From assembly GCA_965652545.1 (NCBI GenBank), contig CBFGWV010000068.1, forward strand, positions 1 through 18,307: DNA of 18,307 nt. Direction: 5' to 3'. The notes beneath the pieces are model-generated. The model was not told where the DNA came from. It saw only the letters and a list, made by a program, of their open reading frames with translations, and did not search any database. A program made the position numbers and the translations under genes. Within the stretch, counting starts at the first letter, position 1, and every line of letters starts with the position of its first letter. Positions 14,405 to 18,307 of the stretch are shown here, piece by piece. Origin of the DNA: CBFGWV01 sp965652545. Lineage in GTDB: Bacteria > Pseudomonadota > Gammaproteobacteria > Competibacterales > Competibacteraceae.

Positions 14405-15706
14405 CTAGAGAAAGCCGAACCATCGCGGCAAGGTCAGCGAAATGGCCGGGATGTAGGTCACCAGCAGCAGCACGAACAAGCTGGCGGCAAGAAACGGAAG
14501 GGACTGGCGCACGATCGCGCCCAGAGGCTCGCGGCTGATGGCCGCCCCCAGGTACAAGGCCAGACCGTACGGTGGCGTCATCAGGCCGATCATGACGTTC
14601 ACCACCATGATCACGCCGAAGTGCACCGGATCCACGCCCATAGCGACCAGAATGGGCGTGAACAAGGGCGCAAACAGCAACAACTGCACCGAGTCGCCAA
14701 TCCACAATCCATTGATGAGGAAGAAGATATTGAGCGCCAGCAACAGCATCCACGGTTGCAGGTCCATATCGGCGATCAGCGTCGTCAACTCCGTGGGCAC
14801 GCGTTCGTTGGCCAGAATCCAGCTGATGATGGTGGCGAAGCCGACGATCAGGTACACCGAGGCCGAGGTGCGCGCGGCGCGGTCGAGGATGGCCCACAAC
14901 GCCTTGAGCGACAGGTTGCGATAGGCCAGAACACCGACCAGCAGGGCATAGCCGACGGCAATGGCCGCCGCCTCGGTCGCGGTGAACACGCCGGAGATGA
15001 TCCCGCCCATGATGATCAGCGGCATGATCAGCGCCCAGAAGGCATCGAGCACGATGCGCACACCGATGGCCAGGCTCAGGGGCGAGATCGGGTTGGCCGG
15101 AAAGCCTTTCATCCGCGCCATGACGAACACCACCGCCATTTGCGCCAGCCCCAGCAGGATGCCCGGTATGGCACCGGCCAGGAACAAGGCGGCGACCGAG
15201 GTGTTGGTCAGGCTGGAGAAGATGATCAAGGGAATCGACGGCGGGATGATCGGCCCTTGGATGGCCGAGCTCACGGTCAGGGCGGCGGCGAAGTCCTTGC
15301 GGTAGCCGTCCTTTTTCATCATCTCGATTTCCACCGGCCCGAGGGCGGAGATATCCGCCAGGGCCGACCCGGACACCCCGCCGAAAAGCATCGACCCGAC
15401 CACGTTCACATAGGCCAGTCCGCCGCGCATGCGCCCGACCAGCAGACGGGAGAAGTTCACCAGCCGGTCGGTCATGCCGATGGCCGTCATGATCTCGCCG
15501 GCGATGACGAACAAGGGGATCGACAGCCAGATGAAGACATCCATGCCGGTGAAGAACTTGTGGGCGAAGATCGACAGCATCGACGTCATGCCCGGTTCGA
15601 CGAAGAAATACGCCAGCGCGGCGAAACCGACGGCGAAAATCACCGGGCTGCCGAAGATCAGCAGCGTCAGCAGCAGGCCGAGCACGACCCAGAGGGACAG
15701 GTCCAT
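14405..15706 (-). CDS. dctM: TRAP transporter large permease, DctM type
   Basis: The 433-residue protein is almost wholly hydrophobic with about 11-12 membrane helices and shows DctM landmarks: FVIAGEIMTAIGMTDRLV and MRGGLAYVNVVGSMLFGGVSGSA, then IPPSIPLIIFSS, and near the C-terminus MIGLMTPPYGLALYLGA. It is the ion-driven translocation subunit of a tripartite ATP-independent periplasmic transporter in the inner membrane. Its ribosome-binding site (AGGAG) overlaps the end of dctQ, with 12 bases between the genes, and a 12-base gap leads to the DapA-like gene. TRAP systems carry carboxylates in most known cases; the cargo is set by the P subunit. Confidence 0.96.
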   Translation of the reverse strand: MDLSLWVVLGLLLTLLIFGSPVIFAVGFAALAYFFVEPGMTSMLSIFAHKFFTGMDVFIWLSIPLFVIAGEIMTAIGMTDRLVNFSRLLVGRMRGGLAYVNVVGSMLFGGVSGSALADISALGPVEIEMMKKDGYRKDFAAALTVSSAIQGPIIPPSIPLIIFSSLTNTSVAALFLAGAIPGILLGLAQMAVVFVMARMKGFPANPISPLSLAIGVRIVLDAFWALIMPLIIMGGIISGVFTATEAAAIAVGYALLVGVLAYRNLSLKALWAILDRAARTSASVYLIVGFATIISWILANERVPTELTTLIADMDLQPWMLLLALNIFFLINGLWIGDSVQLLLFAPLFTPILVAMGVDPVHFGVIMVVNVMIGLMTPPYGLALYLGAAISREPLGAIVRQSLPFLAASLFVLLLVTYIPAISLTLPRWFGFL

Positions 15707-15718
15707 AACGGGTGGCTC

Positions 15719-16237
15719 CTACAGTTCCGAGCGCAACACGGAGGGGGGATGGGCCTCCGGCACACCGCGCAGCAGATCGCGCAGGGCCAGAACCACCATG
15801 TGAAAGAGCATCAGCGCCGCCCCGACGGGAACGGCCAGATACACCCAGAACCAGGAGATCTGCAGCGCCGCGGTGGTGCGCCGCAGGCCGAAGATCGCCT
15901 GATCCAGGCCTTGCCAGAACAACACCCCGAGCATGGCCGCCAGCAGCAGGCGGAACAGCGCATTGCGGTAGGCCAGCCAGCGCCGCGGCCAGATGTGGTC
16001 GAAGAAGTCGACGCTGACCAATTGCTCATCCTTCACCAACAGGCTGCCCGAGAGCATCACCACCCAGATCATCAGATAGCGGGAGGCTTCTTCCGGCCAG
16101 GGCAGGGAGAAGCCGAAGCCGTAGCGCAGGATCACTTGCACCAGCAGCATGGCGGCCACGGCGATCAGCATCAGCCGCGCCACTACACCGGTCACCCAGC
16201 CGATGGCATCGGCGATGCGTTCGAGAATCCTGAGCAT
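15719..16237 (-). CDS. dctQ: TRAP transporter small permease, DctQ type
   Basis: The 172-residue protein has four hydrophobic helices (about residues 15-35, 52-72, 93-112 and 128-152) and the family signature RYGFGFSLPWPEEASRYLMI between helices 1 and 2. DctQ pairs with DctM in the inner membrane and helps receive the loaded binding protein. It lies 25 bases after dctP and 12 before dctM on the same strand, the usual P-Q-M order. A GAGG site precedes the ATG. Length is normal for the family. Confidence 0.95.
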   Translation of the reverse strand: MLRILERIADAIGWVTGVVARLMLIAVAAMLLVQVILRYGFGFSLPWPEEASRYLMIWVVMLSGSLLVKDEQLVSVDFFDHIWPRRWLAYRNALFRLLLAAMLGVLFWQGLDQAIFGLRRTTAALQISWFWVYLAVPVGAALMLFHMVVLALRDLLRGVPEAHPPSVLRSEL

Positions 16238-16262
16238 GGGCAGCCTCGCGGGGTCGGACGGG

Positions 16263-17303
16263 TCAGAGACCGGCCTGGGCGTCGGCGACCGCCGCCTCGA
16301 GCTTGTCGATCCATTCGGCGCCGACGATACCGGTCATCAATTCGCGGATCGGCCCACGGGTGGCATCGACGAACTGCTGGAACTCCTCGGGCGTGGGCTG
16401 GTAGATCTCGACCCCGGCGGCGGTGATGGTCTTGAGGTCCTGCGACTCCTTGGCCTTGATCACCCCCAGCATGGCGAAGGCGGCCTCGCGTGCGGCGTGG
16501 TCGAAGATGGCCTTATCGGCCTCGGACAACCCTTGATAGAACTCTTCGTTGACGACGATCAGCGCCATGTTCACCAAGTGGTGGTCCAACGTGTAGTACT
16601 TCTGAACCTCCTGGAGATTGGCCAGCAGCATGGTGTAGGGCGCGTTTTCCTGGCCATCCACCACACCGGTCTGCAAGGCGTTGTAGAGCTCTGCCCAAGC
16701 GATCGGGGTGGCCGAGGCGCCCAGGGCCTGGACCATTTCCAAATGGATGGGAATGGGCTGGGTGCGGATCTTCAGGCCCTTCATGTCCTCGGGGGTATGG
16801 ATGGGGCGCACGGAGTTGCTGAAGTTGCGGAATGCCGAGGGCAGGTAGGCGAGGATGCGCAGGCCGCTGCCTTCAGCGACGGCATCGGAGAGCTCTTTAC
16901 CGAAGTCCCCGCCCAAGACCTCGCGGGCGATCTCGGTGCTGGGAAAGGTGTAGGGCATCTCCAGTACCTGGATGCCCGGGTAGTAGCTGGCCAGGTGGCC
17001 GGCGCTCAGTCCCGCGGCCATGTGCACGATGCCGCGCGAGGCCTGTTCGGCCAGGGATTCGAGATCGCCGAGCTGCTTGTTGGGGAAGACCTGTACGGTG
17101 TAGCGGCCATTGGATTGGCTTTCGAGTATCCGGCCGAAGACTTCGGTGAAGGTCCAGTAGGGGTTCTTGAGCAGATCGCCCTCCCCCTCGGTGTGAGCCA
17201 GTTTGACCACGGTCTGTGCGTGCAGCAGTGGGGCGGCGAGGGACAGGGCGGCGCCAACGGCGACCGCGGTGGTCAGCGATCGGATCTTTCGGGCAACGGA
17301 CAT
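16263..17303 (-). CDS. dctP: TRAP transporter substrate-binding protein, DctP type
   Basis: The 346-residue protein starts with a Sec signal peptide (basic MSVARKIR, hydrophobic core, AxA-type cleavage probably after residue 29, LLHA-Q), so it is periplasmic. Mature-domain landmarks are FPNKQLGDLESLAEQASRG (73-91), the conserved carboxylate-binding Arg180 in LKIRTQPIP, and the signature ELYNALQTGVVDGQEN (205-220). Arg180 predicts an acidic (carboxylate) ligand, in keeping with the hydroxyacid dehydrogenases downstream. An AGGAGAG site precedes the start. It follows the GntR gene by 34 bases and is the first transporter gene. The specific ligand cannot be assigned by eye. Confidence 0.95.
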   Translation of the reverse strand: MSVARKIRSLTTAVAVGAALSLAAPLLHAQTVVKLAHTEGEGDLLKNPYWTFTEVFGRILESQSNGRYTVQVFPNKQLGDLESLAEQASRGIVHMAAGLSAGHLASYYPGIQVLEMPYTFPSTEIAREVLGGDFGKELSDAVAEGSGLRILAYLPSAFRNFSNSVRPIHTPEDMKGLKIRTQPIPIHLEMVQALGASATPIAWAELYNALQTGVVDGQENAPYTMLLANLQEVQKYYTLDHHLVNMALIVVNEEFYQGLSEADKAIFDHAAREAAFAMLGVIKAKESQDLKTITAAGVEIYQPTPEEFQQFVDATRGPIRELMTGIVGAEWIDKLEAAVADAQAGL

Positions 17304-17337
17304 GAATGTTCTCTCCTGACTAACCGCCTGATGACGG

Positions 17338-18087
17338 TCAACGCGTCTCGCCAGCCGGATCGGCAGCGATGGACACGCTGGTGACTAGGTTCTCCTCGTT
17401 GTATTCCCGCAGTCGCAGCACCAGGGCGTGATGGAGTTCCGCCGCCTGGGCTTGTGCGACATCGGGGTCGCGGCTTTCCAAGGCCGCGATCAATACCCGG
17501 TAGATGCCGAGCAATTGATTCAGGTACGCCGCCACGCTCTGGCCGTGGGGCGGGTTGTAGGCGAAGGGCAGGCGCATCATGCGCAGGCCTTGGGTGAGCA
17601 GGCTCTCGAACTGTTCGATGAGGTAGCCGTTGTGTCCGGCGGTGGCGATACGCATCACCAGCGCTTTTTCGCCGGCGGCGAGTTCACCGGCGCGGCGGTC
17701 GTCGCCCAGATCGGGGTAGTCGGCCATGGCCGCGAAGGCGTCGAAGGTTTCGTGGATGTCGGTGAGGTCAGAGGCGTGGCGCCGGCTGGCGGCCAGGCGG
17801 AAGACGGCACGGCGCAGCAGATCGACCGCCTCCATGAAGCGCGGGAAGTCCGGCAGGATCAGCGGCGTCACTCGAGTGCCGCGGTTGCGGCTGAAGCTCA
17901 CCAGGCGATCCATCGACAGGCGGATGAGCGCCTCGCGCACCGGTGTGCGTGAGACCCCGTAGCGCTCGGCCATGCCGACTTCGTCCAGGTCCTGCCCCGG
18001 GCGCAGGGCCAGGCGCAGGATGTCTTCGCGGATGCGCTCGTAGAGTGATTGATCCGCCGCGCTGGCGACTTTGGGGATGCGGGCCAT
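17338..18087 (-). CDS. GntR-family (FadR subfamily, FCD domain) transcriptional regulator
   Basis: The 249-residue protein has an N-terminal winged HTH (about 12-80; recognition helix in YGVSRTPVREALIRLSMDRL) and a C-terminal helical FCD ligand domain (about 85-225). FCD domains usually bind a metal through Asp and three His and sense carboxylates. Here the usual FH of the first helix motif is replaced (KALVMRIATAGHN), while a late His pair (219-220) remains, so metal binding may be altered. The ATG at 18087 begins the typical N-terminus; an upstream ATG at 18150 lies inside the promoter and is rejected. It is the first gene of the TRAP operon and very likely represses it, with the imported acid or a derivative as inducer. 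Confidence 0.93.
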   Translation of the reverse strand: MARIPKVASAADQSLYERIREDILRLALRPGQDLDEVGMAERYGVSRTPVREALIRLSMDRLVSFSRNRGTRVTPLILPDFPRFMEAVDLLRRAVFRLAASRRHASDLTDIHETFDAFAAMADYPDLGDDRRAGELAAGEKALVMRIATAGHNGYLIEQFESLLTQGLRMMRLPFAYNPPHGQSVAAYLNQLLGIYRVLIAALESRDPDVAQAQAAELHHALVLRLREYNEENLVTSVSIAADPAGETR

Positions 18088-18115
18088 GAGGGGCGGGCCT
18101 TCTGTACGCAATGTG

Positions 18116-18150
18116 CATACAGCATATGAATACAACGTGTATACCGTCAA
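18116..18150 (-). promoter_or_regulatory. Promoter with embedded GntR operator for the TRAP operon
   Basis: Reading the minus strand, TTGACG (plus-strand 18145-18150) is a near-consensus -35 box and TATGCT (18121-18126) a fair -10 box, with an 18-base spacer. Inside the spacer lies the perfect inverted repeat ATACA-ACG-TGTAT (18130-18142). A second short one, CATA-CAGCA-TATG (18116-18128), covers the -10. FadR-subfamily repressors bind short imperfect palindromes of this size, so a repressor here would block RNA polymerase directly. The start codon of the regulator gene is about 33 bases from the -10 box. Confidence 0.6.
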
Positions 18151-18256
18151 GCGGGTGGTGGAAACTGGTGTTTCATGCCCCCATGTTGTCTTGGAGGCTC
18201 GGCGTGGAGGGTGGCTTCGATCCCGCCATCCGGGTCGGGCAGGTCATGGGCCGACT

Positions 18257-18307
18257 CGCTGTGGACACGTCCGTGTGCGCTCGACGGCAGCATCCATGCT
18301 GCCGACG
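18257..18307 (-). repeat. Structured repeat element, copy 2 (inverted, cut by window end)
   Basis: Read on the minus strand, these 51 bases match bases 83-133 of the window with 49 identities. The first hairpin (CGGCAGC/GCTGCCG with loop ATGGAT) is unchanged. The second reads ACACGGACGT instead of ACACGGATGT, so the GGA core and its pairing flank are kept. The outer arm is different: 18236-18255 does not match copy 1's arm closely. The other arm would lie beyond base 18307. The remaining 18151-18256 stretch holds no supported gene. Confidence 0.75.

Noticed and set aside
13793..16426. An 877-codon open frame on the plus strand, rich in His, Gln, Arg and Gly
   Set aside because: It runs antisense to the DapA-like, dctM and dctQ genes, all of which show full family motifs and ribosome-binding sites. 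Its composition is that of a GC-rich shadow frame.

Overview
The window is GC-rich, densely packed bacterial DNA with mostly 4-100 base gaps, Shine-Dalgarno sites of the AGGAG type and no stretch above 300 bases without a gene. A PilG/PilH-like receiver, an ornithine/lysine-type decarboxylase, a TRAP transporter and structured GGA-loop repeats together suggest a proteobacterium, most likely a gammaproteobacterium. That assignment is an inference from style, not from a marker gene.

Layout. Bases 52-165 hold a strongly structured repeat element. Its 51-base core recurs in inverted orientation at the far end (18257-18307), so the gene-bearing part is bracketed by two inverted copies. From 197 to 2133, on the minus strand, a LysR regulator is followed by a GlxA-type (DJ-1/PfpI + AraC) regulator. 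Divergent from them at 2240-4125 is a two-gene operon: an alpha/beta hydrolase with an Asp nucleophile (dehalogenase/epoxide-hydrolase type) and a zinc-free MDR quinone-oxidoreductase-like enzyme. From 4144 to 7314, on the minus strand, lie a PLP-dependent ornithine/lysine decarboxylase, a small uncharacterised protein, a CopD-like membrane protein and an EamA/DMT exporter. From 7589 to 8659 a PATAN-like protein and a CheY/PilG-like receiver converge on a perfect 20-base palindrome. From 8741 to 10965 a second zinc-free quinone oxidoreductase is divergent from an intracellular M14 carboxypeptidase of the AGBL/cytosolic carboxypeptidase type.

The right third (18087 down to 10977) is one apparent seven-gene catabolic operon on the minus strand: GntR/FCD regulator, TRAP transporter P-Q-M, DapA-superfamily lyase, FAD-linked 2-hydroxyacid dehydrogenase and NAD(P)-dependent Ldh-family dehydrogenase. 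The promoter before the regulator has an inverted repeat inside its -35/-10 spacer, which fits autoregulation with effector-induced derepression. The most economical reading is uptake of a hydroxy acid, oxidation to a 2-oxo acid by two unrelated dehydrogenases (perhaps one per stereoisomer), and aldol cleavage or dehydration by the DapA-like enzyme. The substrate cannot be read from sequence alone.

The most unusual signal is the repeat element. Copy 1 can fold as a 31-bp outer stem enclosing two small hairpins, each presenting an ANGGAN hexaloop, the known recognition motif of CsrA/RsmA-family proteins. Both GGA loops are preserved in copy 2 although the outer arms differ.
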